NCBI GenBank assembly: GCA_000827265.1
Contig: KN834861.1
Span: forward strand, 1 to 64,000
DNA from: Collybiopsis luxurians FD-317 M1
Taxonomy: Eukaryota > Basidiomycota > Agaricomycetes > Agaricales > Omphalotaceae
Direction of reading: 5' to 3'
Length of the DNA stretch: 64,000 nt
Shown here: positions 1 to 12,126 of the stretch, piece by piece
Numbering within the stretch: the stretch's first letter is position 1
Layout: each line of letters starts with the position of its first letter
Notes under the pieces: model-generated
Told to the model about the DNA's origin: nothing
Seen by the model: the letters and a program-made list of their open reading frames with translations, nothing else
The model's database searches: none
Program-made: the position numbers and the translations under genes

Positions 1-19
1 GTTCTCACCAGTGGATAGC

Positions 20-400
20 TGCATCCCAAAACAGGCAGCTAAAAAATACTGCCTGCCTGAATTTACATACTCCTGCATTTAAAAACAGGCAAGCAAAAGT
101 ATGCTTCCTGCTTCTACATGCAGTCATGGAACTGTCTGCATATACAATCAGGCAACAAATGTGATACCCTTAGGTGCCTGGCTTGAGATGCAACTATTGA
201 TAAACATGCATTTCAAAACAGGCAGGTAAAAGTAGACTCCCTGCTTCTACATACTGGCATCAAATGTACCTGTATTGAAAGGTAGCCATTTCACAGCTAG
301 CTGCCTGTATTCTAATTCAGTACCCTGCATTTAAAATAAGGCAGGCAGTGAAAATCTATTCTGTCTTTAGATGCACCACCAAAACGCTCTGTATATGCAT
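20..400. repeat. Degenerate tandem repeat rich in AGGCAGG
   Basis: About three imperfect units of roughly 120-135 bp. Each has a TGCATTTAAAA-like start, an AGGCAGGCAAAAGTA-like core and a CCTGCTTCTACAT-like tail, seen near positions 72, 207 and 323. No coding potential was recognised. It may be the edge of a decayed transposon or a minisatellite cut by the window start. Confidence 0.5.
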
Positions 401-2234
401 GCAGGCATCTTGGAAAGCAACGGCAGCGGGAAGGATGCCTATTGTTATATTATGCCTCAATTTCCTGAATCTGACTACAGGTGTATTGAGATTCTTAATG
501 ATAGTGACCTTTCAGTGCGCTCAAGCTACTAATTGACTGCTTATGTCATGTGAATACCGCCCTGGTACCCTTCCTGTTACCACGGGCGTACCCGTTTTTT
601 ACCGCCCATAGGGCTATGTTAAATACAATTATCGTTACCCACATAGGCCCGAAAATTCAGTTTGGCCAGGAACTTGGTTCCCTAGCTCTGGAGGAAGTTC
701 GGGCCTTTACTGTGATACTAAGGAAATTCCACAACCCGCTGGAGTCCCGAGCGCGCAAATGGCCGGGATACAGTTTTATCAGAACGGAAATCGTCTTGCA
801 CTTAGCATTCTGTACCGATGGTCCCCCTAAATACTAAGTAATAACATGTTTACGCTTTCATTTCAAGCTTCCGTCCTCTAACTCCTCTTGATTACTTATA
901 CTCATACTTGAGATTCATTTCAGGCCTGTTTCACTCTATCTTTCTTATTCCATTCTTTTCCAGCTGTGCCTGCCAGATTTGGCATGGCTACATCTGTTCA
1001 CCTTTCATTTGTTCTTACCTTTACTAGTTGCTTGCAGTTTCATTCAATTACCTACAGCCAGAAAGTTATTGTTCATTTCAGTCACGGTGTTTGACTGTTT
1101 TATCGGTGATCGCTTCATTTTGGCCTTCAGCCTTTGGGAATAGTATTGTATTTATGTTGATTTCAAGAAAAATCTTCGTATCATTGATTCTTCTTATCCA
1201 TAAGGCTCTTGTGCTAAAAGTCTAGACCAAGTCTGGACCCTGAGCATTGTCAGTTGCTGAGTTGTACTGCCACCGGTCAATTCCAATTTCCGCTTAGTCT
1301 CAGGTTGAAGACAGCGACACCTATTAGTTACAAAACTCTTGTTATATCTTGAAAAAGTATTTAGGTCATTCTAATGGTTGGTGTTTATGGATAATATATA
1401 TGTGGTGTATTTGGAATCTAAAGATCTCCAAAAATTAACTGACTTACACTGTGGGGATTTTACAATGCCGGCGGCACAGAAAGTTAGAGGATTTCCAAAG
1501 GTTCGGAACAAAAATCTGGTGAGCTTTACAACGAGGCTCGCTCAAACAACCTCGGAAACATTATGCAAAGATCAATGGAATGTTGAGGATAGTGACTAGT
1601 GAGGTTATTTTATCTTACAAAAATTCTCATCATAGTTGCAGCGATGTCATTCTAAAAAGCCTTGGTGCCAAAAATGGGAGTATTTTGTTCCGAAGCTCCA
1701 TAAAACATTCAGCTTTCTGACCAGTGGGCATGGTGGATTTCCTGCAGTGTTATGCTCAAATTGAAGTATGTCTCTCTTTTCTCTTGAGAACATGCCATGT
1801 TTTCCAGGCCGCAGGAAACACACTTTGAAATGAAGTAGCATTTCACTGAACTTGAACAAACCTATCGTGATAATTCTCCGAACAGAATACTTAGTATAAC
1901 CATGCGATGAATTTTATGTTGCTCTTAATGTACCGTCGCGGGAGAGCTGAGGCTAGGGCCAGAGTACCACTATACTTGATTATAATTATTAGAACTTGAG
2001 ACATGAGATGCAGTAATCTAATGCACTGCATCTCAACTTGGACTCCTTGAGCTTTCTGGGGCTGCCATTTCGAGCCTCAAGTCATCGGTGAGGTTTTAAA
2101 CAAAACAGGGGAACACTGGATATATCTGCTGTATGGTGTACTCTACTAGGCGAAGGAAAAATAAAAATCAAATTGTGGTGTTGCAACTAAAAGTGTCGAG
2201 CATAACGATATCGGAGAAGAAGACCTCCATCTAC
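401..2234. other. No recognisable gene
   Basis: Short open frames occur on both strands (for example 550-837 and 1378-1599 on the plus strand), but none shows a domain I recognise, a paralogue in the window or a convincing splice pattern. I see no RNA gene or transposon terminus here. Confidence 0.5.
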
Positions 2235-3651
2235 TTAGCCGCCTGTTCCTTCTGACTTGCCTCCCTCCCATCGAGCCTTCTGAGGTTCTCCCTCAAATGA
2301 ACACATCAAATTCCGCATCTTCTCATACGTAACTTTGTCATCCATAGTCTCTTCGTCAAAATCATCAAATTGTGAAGGCGGGTCCTTGGCATTACGGGCA
2401 GCATATCCTAGCTTGAAGCACTGAAATATACCTACTAACCATGGTTTGAAACCTTGAAAGAATGGCTTAACTGCTATGTCGTCTGCTTTTTCGCGTAAAA
2501 AGTCAGATTTCCGACAACACACATCGTCTTCGTGCCCCCGGAACCATTTCGAATACTCGCGTTCGGACGCCAAGATTCTAGGAAGCTTGTAACGACCTGC
2601 GATGCGATGCAAAGGATGATATAGAATAAGGATTCGACATCGTGCCGATAAAAGTGGCCTAGTTTCCACTTCTCACGGAGCAAGTCGATCGCCATGAAGG
2701 GCACTGTGCCAGTACGAGACTTGGAGGTCACACTTATTCGGGCCGTCCACCCTGGAAGAAAGATCGAAATCGTTCAATACTCCGTATACCTTGCCATCGA
2801 TACGTCTGACCATGATGTTCGCAGGACTAAGGTCGCGATGCAAGATCCCAACCGTCAAGTAGAGCCATCGATGGACTGTAAAAAGGCGTCAGCGCAGAAA
2901 TATTCTATAAAAGAGTAGACGCACTTTGCAAAATATCATAAAATGCCTGCGCAAACTCTTCTGGCTTCTCCAATGACATGAGCGGTTCAAAACATTCCAA
3001 AATTGTAAATCGCAGCGCACGCACTTCAGTAGTCTGCACTACCAAGTCTTCTTGGATTGAGTCTTCTTGGATTGAGTCTTCTGGGAAAGGAATAGTGATA
3101 GACTCCAGGACACGAGGAAGATGGTTGAGCGCGCACTGCTCGTTGTTGAGTATTGCATATGTTCTAGCTTCATCAATCAAAGTATTCTCCGGAACTCGAC
3201 TTCGACGAGGAAAGCTAAGTTTGATCACCAGAATCCTTCCACCAAGAGGACAATGTTGACCTGCACTACACTCTTCGCAGATACACTCCGCCTCGGCTAC
3301 AATCGAACCACGACCAGGGATGGAGTCTGAACGAAAGGTGATCCGCAATATCTTCATCAGTTTTTCGTTTTTGTAGCTTGTAAATTTGTATGTAGCACCC
3401 TCTCTGATGTCTATAGAAGGAGAGTCTGTGTTTGACGATTGCGCACACGGGGGTTGGCTCTCCAATTCCTTTGGGTCCCCGACATCCTCTAGAAATTTTA
3501 GAATTTGCGGTATAGTTGCTGGTGCGTGGCCTTCCAAATGAGAGCCAGTGTGTTTGCAATGCGCAGTCGAGGTAGAGTAATCCCTGGTAAGATTGGATCC
3601 CTTTCGGATAGAAGTGTGTGGAGATGAGGAAATTGAGCTTCCCGTTTCCAT
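2235..3651 (-). pseudogene. FunK1-like kinase, copy 1, frameshifted
   Basis: This is a two-exon protein-kinase-like gene related to fungal FunK1 kinases and paralogous to the copies at 3874-5191 and 13951-15262. Exon 1 (about 2925-3651) starts at an ATG with an N-terminus unlike the other copies. It then carries the shared Cys-rich segment CICEECSAGQHC and a region ending FYDILQ. A 49-bp intron (2876-2924) separates it from exon 2, which has the catalytic loop HRDLSPANIM and, in place of DFG, a DFD motif (NDFDLSS). Exon 2 is broken twice relative to its sisters: a 2-bp loss near 2730 and a 5-bp duplication (GATGC twice) at 2601-2610. The two changes sum to +3, so the correct frame returns downstream. 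In between, roughly 45 residues are read out of frame, which should destroy the kinase fold. Confidence 0.8.
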
Positions 3652-3873
3652 AGCGGATGGTAGTAGTGTCGCTGAAGGAGATGGTATTTACAAATTTAGG
3701 AGGCTCAAAAACGCGATCACGTTCGTATTTTGACCTCATCTTAAGGACTACATACGCGAATATGCATGCTACATGGCATACTAAGAAAAGAAATTTTGTA
3801 GTATAACGATTAAAGGTGTCGAGCGTACTGGTGATGATAAAAATAAAATAAAAGTTCTCGCCGCTCGATCTAC
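3652..3873. other. Spacer between kinase copies 1 and 2
   Basis: This short interval holds no gene. Its part next to copy 2 (about 3770-3870) resembles the region downstream of copy 3 (about 13805-13945), so the duplicated unit includes the 3' flank. Confidence 0.5.
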
Positions 3874-5191
3874 TTAGTTCAGGTCTATTCCTTCCGACCT
3901 GTCCTCCTCCCATCGAGTCTCCAGAGCCTTTCCCTCGAATGAACGCATCAATTCCTGCATCTTCTCGTACGTAACATGGTCATCCATTGTGTCTTGATCA
4001 AAATCGTCAAGGTTCCCTGACAACCTTTTGGCAAGACGGGCACCGTATCCAAGCTGAAAGCATAAAAAAATGCCCTCCAACCACAATTTGAAGCCTCGAA
4101 AGAATGGCTTAACAACGACTTTTTCAGCCTCTTTAGCGAACAAGAAGCTAGACTTCCTATCATACACATCGTCTTCGTTCCCCCGGAACCACTTCGAATA
4201 CTCCCGTTCGGATGCCAAGATTCCAGGAAGCTTGTAACGACCTGCGATGCAAAGGATGATATAGAATAAGGATTCGACATCGTGCCGATAAAAGTGGCCT
4301 AGTTGCCACTTCTCACGGAGCAAGTCGATCGCCATGAAGGGCGCCGTGCCAGTACGAGACTTGGAGGTCGCACCCTTATTCAGGCCGTCCACCCGGGAAG
4401 AAAGGTCGAAATCGTTCAATACTCCGTATACCTTGCCATCGATACGTCTGATCATGATGTTCGCAGGACTAAGGTCGCGATGCAAGATCCCAACCTTCAA
4501 GTAGAGCCATCGATGGACTGTAAAAAGGCATTAGTGCAGAAATATTCTACAAAAGTATAGACGCACTTTGTAAAATATCATAAAACACCTGTGCAAACTC
4601 TTCGGGCTTCTCCAATAATGCGAGGGGTTCAAGACGTTCCAGAATCATAAATCGCAGCACACGCTCCTCGGTAGTCTGCTCTCTGATCCTCAGCTGTTCT
4701 TGCGCTGAGTCTTCTGGGAAAGGAATAGCGATAGATTCTAGGACACGAGGAAGATGGTTGAGCGCCCACTGCTCGTTGTTGAGTATTGCATATGTTCTAG
4801 CTTCATCAATTAATGTATTTTCCGGAACTCGACCTCGACAAGGTAAACTGAGTTTGATCACCAGAATCCTTCCACCAAGATGACAATGTTGACCTGCACT
4901 ACACTCTTCACAGATGCACTCCGCTTCCGCTACAATCGAGCCGCGACCAGGGATAGAGTCTGAACGAAAAATGATGTGCAATATCTTGATCAGTCGTTCT
5001 TTGTTGTGACTTGTGAATTTGTATCTAACGCCCTCCATGATATCTGGTTCTTGTTCAACGTGCACGCACATTGGCGCCGTGGTTTGAAGAAGAGGATCGT
5101 TAAGATTTTGGCGAGTATCCAGTTGCTCATCCGAAAGTTTGTGAAACTGGCATATATACCGTTCGAATTCAAGGTCGAAGTAGAAGGTCAA
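3874..5191 (-). CDS. FunK1-like protein kinase, copy 2
   Basis: Intact two-exon kinase-like gene. Exon 1 is open from at least 5191 to 4567 and exon 2 runs from 4517 to 3874 (TAA-type end after a DRSEGID tail). The 49-bp intron has GT-AG ends and falls right after FYDILQ, giving the joined stretch DILQ-IHRWLYLK before the catalytic loop. Visible motifs are HRDLSPANIM (catalytic Asp and Asn present), NDFDLSS where DFG is expected, and RHDVESLFYIILC, a hallmark of FunK1-type kinases. The N-terminal half has a Cys cluster CICEECSAGQHC. The start is uncertain: the first in-frame ATG is at 5071, but similarity to copy 3 continues upstream to about 5191, so an upstream exon is possible. The product is probably an intracellular Ser/Thr kinase. 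The substrate is unknown. Confidence 0.8.
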
Positions 5192-5412
5192 ACAAGGAGA
5201 CGTTTATGTAATGGAACGTCTTTTGTACACGTGCGAATCATATGCATGCTTGAGCGCTTGACTCGCGACCAGGCTCCCTTACTGTTCATAGCCCCGACTC
5301 GGAGATTTACGAATGATAATCGATAAACAACACCTTCATGCTGACCGTTTTGGCGTTTTCATCTCATATTCGATCAACCACCATCGTTTGTTCTCATTTC
5401 TTTCACCTCGCA

Positions 5413-6798
5413 ATGACATCTCGTCCTCACATTCGCAATGGCACATATCGAATCAAGAGCGAAACCTGGAATGCTTATCTCGATTGCTCAGATGGCTCCG
5501 TCACGGCTCAACCGCTTAACCGTAGCCTATCCCAGCAGGTTAGTCATTGACCGCCGCTCATTCGATGTGGTGAAAGTCACCTTAATATTCGCTGACCAAG
5601 TGGAATATAACTTCTGCTGGAGACGGTGACTATGAAATTCAGTCCGCTGCACATCGCGAAACATTGCGCGTGAACGAACAAGATCAACTTGTTTGTAGTC
5701 CCATTCTACGTAGGGTTACTTGGACCGTAGAGCCTCGTGGTTTCGAAGCCTATGTGTGCGTTGGAGTCTCTCGCTCGATGTTGCTTCCACTCTCACTCAA
5801 CATTTGTTGGGGAAATTAATAGGATTGGGAATGCGGCTGACGCGCTAGCTATTCAATTGAATCCCCGAAATGGACTTGTAAGACTGGTTTAGACCTTTTC
5901 AAATTCTTTTTGAAAACATAGCGTTTCACAGGTCACAGTTGCCATTCGGAATGTAGGTGGTATCTCCGGTATCATTACCTGTCCACTCCATTCCTCTCGA
6001 CACAGAGCGAAGCCCGTCAACGTTGGCTCATTGAACCAGATACCCTTATGGAGGCGCCGCCGCCTAATCAAATGAATGCAACCAACACCGTAGTGGGCTT
6101 TCCTACCGGAGCCTATTTCGAAATCAGAGCCAGAGGCACCAATAATGTCCTCTTAACTGGCTCCTATTCAAATGAGGATGGTGCCCTGATTCATCTCTGG
6201 CCACGTCCCTCAGGTGCAAATGAGCTAAGAGCCGCAGTGAGCAATATGCACATGTACTGGATTCTTATCACATGCTAAGATGTTTCCTAGGCCTTCTTCG
6301 TCGACAGAACTGGAGCACTTTGCCATGGCAGTGGCCTGAATGTGGATATCGTTGGTAAGACAGGAGTAGTATCGATGGTCATAACATGAATTCAAATTCT
6401 GGCCTGCAGACAATGTTCCCATTCTGCGTCATCGTCTGCCAGCCTTCAAAACACCAAACCCTTGGTCCCACCCGTTTCCGCGATTTTCCTATGAAAACTC
6501 TCAAATCCAGATCGAATTTAACACTGATCCAGCGTTACCGTCATGCTCTGAGCAGCTCTACCCAAACGAGTCATGGCGATTCTCACAGTTTGTTCTTACC
6601 CGCAATTCGCAATAACGTGCCCACATGCACCCTCTTTCTGATTTTCAACCTTGGGCCTTGCGTGTACCATTCACGCCCCCCTCACATTGGGGTAGTACTA
6701 CTGCTGCCGCTCTGGAATGGAGTGTTATTGTCGAGAATAAATCTGAGAACCGTGCCGATGACAGGACCAAGTGGGATATTATTCCACTCAGGTCTTGA
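5413..6798 (+). pseudogene. Beta-trefoil-like (ricin-B-type) gene with in-frame stop
   Basis: Seven exons read by eye: 5413-5538, 5601-5755, 5823-5877, 5932-5952, 6006-6236, 6291-6354 and about 6412-6798, all GT-AG and in phase. The first part (GTYRIKSETWNAYLD, then QQWNITSAGDGDYEIQS, later ARQRWLIEP) has the spacing and QxW-like motifs of ricin-B-type beta-trefoil lectin domains. The C-terminal part, ending in TKWDIIPLR, resembles long uncharacterised Agaricomycete proteins. An in-frame TAA at 6613-6615 interrupts the last exon, yet the same frame stays open for 60 more codons with family-like sequence. I therefore read it as a CAA-to-TAA nonsense change, or as a shorter product. The gene is divergent from kinase copy 2, 5' ends facing. 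No signal peptide is visible. Carbohydrate binding is inferred only. Confidence 0.65.
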
Positions 6799-6954
6799 TC
6801 AGGACGCTGCAGAAGGTTGGAAGATTCGGGTGATTGTGACTTGAGGATGGTTGTCTGCCTACTACGTATTGAGCAAAATATCGGGCGAAGGTCAAAAGGA
6901 TGTACTCGCAAACAATAACTAAATTGTATATAAGTTACGAAGGAAGCAAATGTG

Positions 6955-7490
6955 AAGGAGTACGACATTGGGGGTGATATGGAAGTTGATGTGGGTTGCC
7001 TTGGTTGGGGAATGGGTATAGATGAGGATGTGGGTATGGACATAGTGGTTGAGGAAGTGGCGGCTACCGGAATCCCCTCCGCAGTGATCACCGTTGAAGC
7101 TGGCGGAGGCGGCGGAGCTACATTAACCCGAGCCGAAGGCAGGACAGTAACTGGCAGTTCCGGATCCTGTCGCCATTCCAGTACTCGACTCTATAGACAC
7201 CCTAGGCCCTGACCCAGATCCACCCAACCTCCCTCCTCCCTCGCTGCCCATACCTACATCTTGCAATTTCACCTTCAGCACAGGCTCTTGCCCCCCAGCC
7301 TCATTTTCATCATCCACCGACGCATAGGCATCCATCCATCTCATCCTGCATCTCATTCATCTTCCTCATCCTCCCTTCACTCCTAAAAGGGTACCACCAC
7401 CGGCGGCAGACTTCTTTAAGTTGGACTCACCCCAACCTTGCTATTATTAGTTGGACCAAACCTCCCTGTCTAACTGAAGTTACCAGAGTA
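6955..7490 (-). pseudogene. Relic of MBP1 exon 5
   Basis: This is a degenerate copy of part of the large exon 5 of the MBP1 gene, matching about 21095-21765. It shares the stretch encoding the Ser/Thr/Pro-rich linker, the GTGMATG-like segment and the acidic [10 protein letters not shown] region. Several indels and stops break the frame. It has no neighbouring exons, so it is a fragment, not a gene. Confidence 0.75.
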
Positions 7491-7554
7491 AAATCTTGTT
7501 CGAGGATGGGCCCCGATCATATGTGAAGACTGGGACCCAATGCATCCCTATAGT

Positions 7555-8216
7555 AGACTCTAGGGAGCTTGTAACAACCTGCGACGTCACAAAGAACGAT
7601 ATAGATCAACGATTCAAAGTTGTTTCAATAAAAGTGGCTCGATTTCCACTTTTCATAGAGCAATTCAATCCCCATGAAGGCATTGTACCAGTAATGTACA
7701 ACTCATAGAGGCTACACCCTTATTCAAACCATTCCTCCTAAAAGAAAGGTCAAACTTGAAATTGCCAAGATTAATTGACAGCGCTGGAATGGGGAGACCA
7801 AATCCCTTGTCCAGGCATGAGTACATGCTCCGTATATCAAGGATAGAAATTATAAATACAGGAAATATTTGAGACTTAAGTACTATGTGCCGTTTGGTCC
7901 GGAATAACACCGGACGGGAGTCTATCCTTGACAGAAATCATTCGGAACTCCATAAACTTGCTGTTCAGACATCCGGCCATGATTTCCCGGGAATAATGCA
8001 AGATTTCAACCTTTTAGTAGGGCCATTAATGAACTGTAACAAACAACAAGTAGAGGAATTTTTTTAAAAAAAATTAGAAAGATGCACATGAGACGACGCA
8101 CTTTGCAGAGCATCATAAACACCTGCGCAAATTCTTCTGGCTTCTTCAACGATATAAGCCGTTCAAGAGCTCGGCCTCGATGAGGAAAACTAAGTTTGAT
8201 CACTATAGTCCTTCTA
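7555..8216 (-). pseudogene. Heavily decayed FunK1-like kinase relic
   Basis: The sequence aligns by eye with the exon 2, intron and exon 1 order of the kinase copies. Recognisable blocks are the GRYKLP region (about 7570), the LREKWQLGHF region (about 7640), the catalytic-loop region (about 7990), the intron boundary (about 8095) and the PEEFAQVF block (about 8130). An unrelated insert of about 220 bp lies at roughly 7750-7970, and exon 1 is internally deleted near 8165. No coding capacity remains. Confidence 0.75.
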
Positions 8217-10324
8217 GGCTCATACCCAGCCTGTCTATGAAGGTCTAACGAGGATTAATGAGATTCATCGCTCACCCCGCCGACCAAGCCAACTCACACC
8301 CAACCTCAACCACGCGGCACACCCTACAAAGGCATCCTCCTATAGGCCATGACCAGGTTCACCGTGAGTCCAGTGAGTGGATGTGTTGCTACAGCCCAGA
8401 TAAGCAGGATTGAATCTCAAGGTTCACCGTCTGTGAGTCTCTAATATCTATCATCCAATGCACATCTAACCAGGGTTTGTGGAAGAATTGGAAAGAGAAG
8501 TGCCAAATGTAAATCTCTGCCAGTGGCAAGTAGTGGGACATGCTCCAAAAGAATTGTATTGTCAAACCAACAAACTTGAAAACAGTTGAGACCCGGCCCA
8601 ATTTTGATTGTATGTGACCACAATGATAAAGTAAAGATAATTTCGGGATCAGGCTGTTAACCTGGAAATGATGAACAGTTCGAAAGATGGCGTCTTATAC
8701 ACCTGATGGATGAGAATGTTCTAAATACATTTTTGGAGACCAGCTTCAAGGAGCCGAGCCGCAGCTTCAGTCAGTGCTCTGTTAATACAGCCAGAACTAT
8801 GGGTATTGAGTTTATGATGAAGCTTGTTTAAAAAGAGTTTAAGCATGAGAAACTTAGGGTGAATATGTCAAAACTACAAGGGATGTCCTTGTGCCAAAAA
8901 ATGCAATATTTCAATTGAGCCGAAAGGGCCTTCGGCAAAGCCGCAACAACACTAGGTACAGTACCTGCCAGGTGCAAAGCCTGGAAGGGCCTGGTCACAC
9001 GGTACGTCTGCACACGTAACATATGTAGGATCAATTGTGCTGGTCAATTTCATTGTCATCATTTCAACTGAGCCAAAGCAAGAGCGAGGTGAAGAGCACT
9101 CTTTGCATATGAGATAATAACGCAGATGACTCGACAGTCATGAACACAAATAGGCAGAGAACTAACTGTACTTAAAGCCTATCTTAGCTGAGTACTATCA
9201 CTATCCGCAAACTGGGTGGACGGCCCTCTCCTCAAAGTTAAAACTAATAACCATCTGAGAAACTCTAAAGGCAATGGCCCTGATGCCCAACTTCTGGGTT
9301 AGCGGATATTCTTCGGTATTCAGGATCAAGAACATTCTGCTCAACAAAATGATATACGGAATGTTTGCATATTATTAAACATCACTTTGCCGCGGCGAGC
9401 AGAGTATTTTCCATTTTTGGAGTGTAAGGCAATCTCCTGATTATATTCACTGCCATGAACTATGTCAGCTGAAGATGTCAAGTATGCTAATGTGCTACTG
9501 CACCCAGAGCTTACTCGATGGTCCGGAATATTCTTCAACTTTCTTTTGAGCATACTCTTTTTCCTCTCGTTCAGTTACTTTGAACTCTAGTTTATACCTT
9601 ATTTCATAAGGTTGAGTGAGAGCTATGAAACTTGTATTCATTATTCTATCCCAAAACCCAATATCCACAACTTAACTATATCTTAGCCAAAGGATGAGGG
9701 TAGGCCGTTTACTGCAATCCCTGGTCATTCTCTACTCTCTCCGGGTACTCTGAGTTGTAAAAAGCTCAATGGTACAGGATGGACATGCGCCGCTTTACAA
9801 GACACTTCTGCAGCCCATGACATATTCGCCATTCGGAAGTGCACCATCTTGGGGTATGTGCTGGCGGGATTCCTATTAAAATTCAAATGAAATTGTTAAC
9901 AATCGAAAGGTCATTTAGCAGTGCCGGTGTTCAGGTAAATCCTCACTGTAACGTGATGAACAGATTAACACTGATGCTAATCAGTGATCAACTATGATTT
10001 ATTGCAAAGATCGAAAATGAGAATTCACATTCTAAACTTATTGCCTCATCTCAGGTTATCATCTCGAAAGTTATCAGTCAATGAATGAAGGGTTCAACGC
10101 CATTGTCAGTGAAAGCAGGGATGCAACTGTCTTCATAAGACAGATATCCCAAAGATTCTGGTCTCTTATGGAGTTGAGTTGAGATCGAGCTGGGCTAATT
10201 ATTTTATGGGCGGGAATATTACGAAAGTTGAAAATTAGTATTCACTAATTTCAAGTATATAAAATTGCATATTGATAGGAGCATTAAGATACTTTCCCGT
10301 TACAACTTTTGACTTCAAATATCA
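8217..10324. other. Gene-poor interval
   Basis: No gene recognised on either strand. A short direct repeat, TTTCAATTGAGCCGAAAG and a diverged partner, occurs at about 8912 and 9059. Its reverse complement matches the sequence TTCGGCTCAATTG at 59791. That may be a scrap of a dispersed element. Confidence 0.45.
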
Positions 10325-11997
10325 ATGGATAATGCAATTGTGAAGACGCTAGAATTTTAGTAAGTTGATATTCACCTACTACTGATTGAATTCACTAATC
10401 TTCTACCTCAAGTTTAGCACAAAACTATGCAGTACTTGGTGCAGCAAGTACGCCATTCCTGATTCTGTAATCTGAAATTGAAGCATTGACAAGAAATCTT
10501 ATCAATGTTGCACATCTCTAGCACTATGGATAGCAGACTACATTGAAACGCTGCCTACAGAAATCCATATGATATGGTTGAAAAGATATACCGGAACATC
10601 CATATTATTTATTCTAAACAGATATTGCTTTTTATCATATCTTTTAATCAGCTTGGCTACCGGTTTACCAGGAGGCAGTACCGATAAAGTGTAAGGTCTT
10701 TAACCTTAAGGGCTTTCTTATATTGATCAATCTCAGATGCCAGATAAGTATGTGGTTCGCCAGCATTATTCAATCTGCCACTGTTGCCATTACTAATTGT
10801 ATGAAACTTATATGATATTGGTGATATTGCATTAACAGTGTTGATCAGCTCTTTTTGCCCTGAGAATATTTGCGATATATAACAGGAGCAAAGTAGTTCT
10901 CATAATGTCTACTCTTTTCATCTTTTGTAGAATGATTATGGATATACTGGTAAGTTCACAACAAATATTGATTAACAGAAATGAAGGTTCTACTTACCTG
11001 GGTCAAATATAGCTCTCAGTATGGATACAAGGCCTATCTACAGCCGGATCCCCATTGCATGCATTTTCAAGGTGCGCAGATGTGGTTATAGATATCAATC
11101 TTTATGATAAGTGAGTGAATAAAGAGGCTGTTCTTAAATACTAGACAAAGTTTATCTCCATGCAGATGTGAATTCTTTCCAAAATTATGGGTTTACTGTC
11201 TCAATTTTCTATCCTAGTACTACTTCCTGTCACCTTTATTGCTTTGGCATTTGATGCCTTTGTTTTTGGATTAACATTCAAGAAGACTTTTCATCATGCA
11301 AAAGAAATGAAAAGCCTCGGAGAATCCAGTGTTACACAAGTAATTCTTTTTGACGGTAGAGCAAATGAATTTAACTCCTTGAATTTATGTCTTACACATA
11401 AATTCTAGGTATCCTTTACTTTCTGTTAGTTGTAGGACCCCAAAAGTGCTCTGCAAGGTTGTTTAATAAATTATTACAGGATTGCATTGGTCATAGGTAT
11501 TCTTAATTGCACAAATACACTGGTATGTTCATAAACAGTTTATATTAGGTCAATATCTAAGAAACTGATGTATTGGAATTGATGTAGGTTGATTTGTATT
11601 CCGGCAGTGTTGTACGTGAATACATACAATCCCAATGAATATTTCACAGTGCTAACTTTATCAATGGTGCAAATAATCCAGAATATCACATTTCTAAGTG
11701 TGATTGTACCATTCTTTGATGCGTAAGTGAAAGTTTCCTAAAAAGCTTCATAACATATTAATTTGTAAGGTACTCCGTACGAACCTTTAAATTTTAAGGC
11801 TGCCAAACATCTTGATTAGCAGACTTATGCTCAACCTGCGCACTTTTTCATCACTCGAAGAAGGTAGCAGAGCAACCCAGGGCTCTCGTAGACAGCAATT
11901 CTCAGGATTGCGTTTTGCTACTAATGAGGTTTTGGGAAATATCGGAGCCCCATTGGATGGTAGTACCGTGGAAGAGGAAGACGGTATTGAAGAATAA
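10325..11997 (+). CDS. DUF6533-type multi-pass membrane protein
   Basis: Multi-exon gene of the large basidiomycete DUF6533 family of predicted seven-helix membrane proteins. Exon 1 starts at the ATG at 10325. Exon 2 gives LAQNYAVLGAASTPFLIL. The next exon gives DYIETLPTEIHMIW followed by a hydrophobic stretch (LFILNRYCFLSYLLIS). Another gives LRIFAIYNRSKVVLIMSTLF, and the next LLPVTFIALAFDAFVFGLT. The last two give a membrane segment ending VIVPFFDA and the tail LPNILISRLMLNLR, then FATNEVLGNIGAPL and an acidic end. The conserved LGNIGAPL tail and the helix spacing fit the family well. Intron ends are GT-AG. Several middle exon boundaries (about 10700-11190 and 11340-11470) are less certain. 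The family's function is unknown, and a receptor-like role is only a suggestion. Confidence 0.75.
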
Positions 11998-12126
11998 AGT
12001 GGCTACGAACTCAGTAATCTTGTTATAGTTCAATGCCTGCCAATTTTGTCTGGACCTTTATTTATTAGATACATCTTATCAACAGTTGCTCAGTATTTCA
12101 ATTATATATTGTGGAATCTACACCCT

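Noticed and set aside
550..837. 95-codon plus-strand frame as a small gene
   Set aside because: Does not start with ATG, has no recognised similarity and sits next to degenerate repeats.
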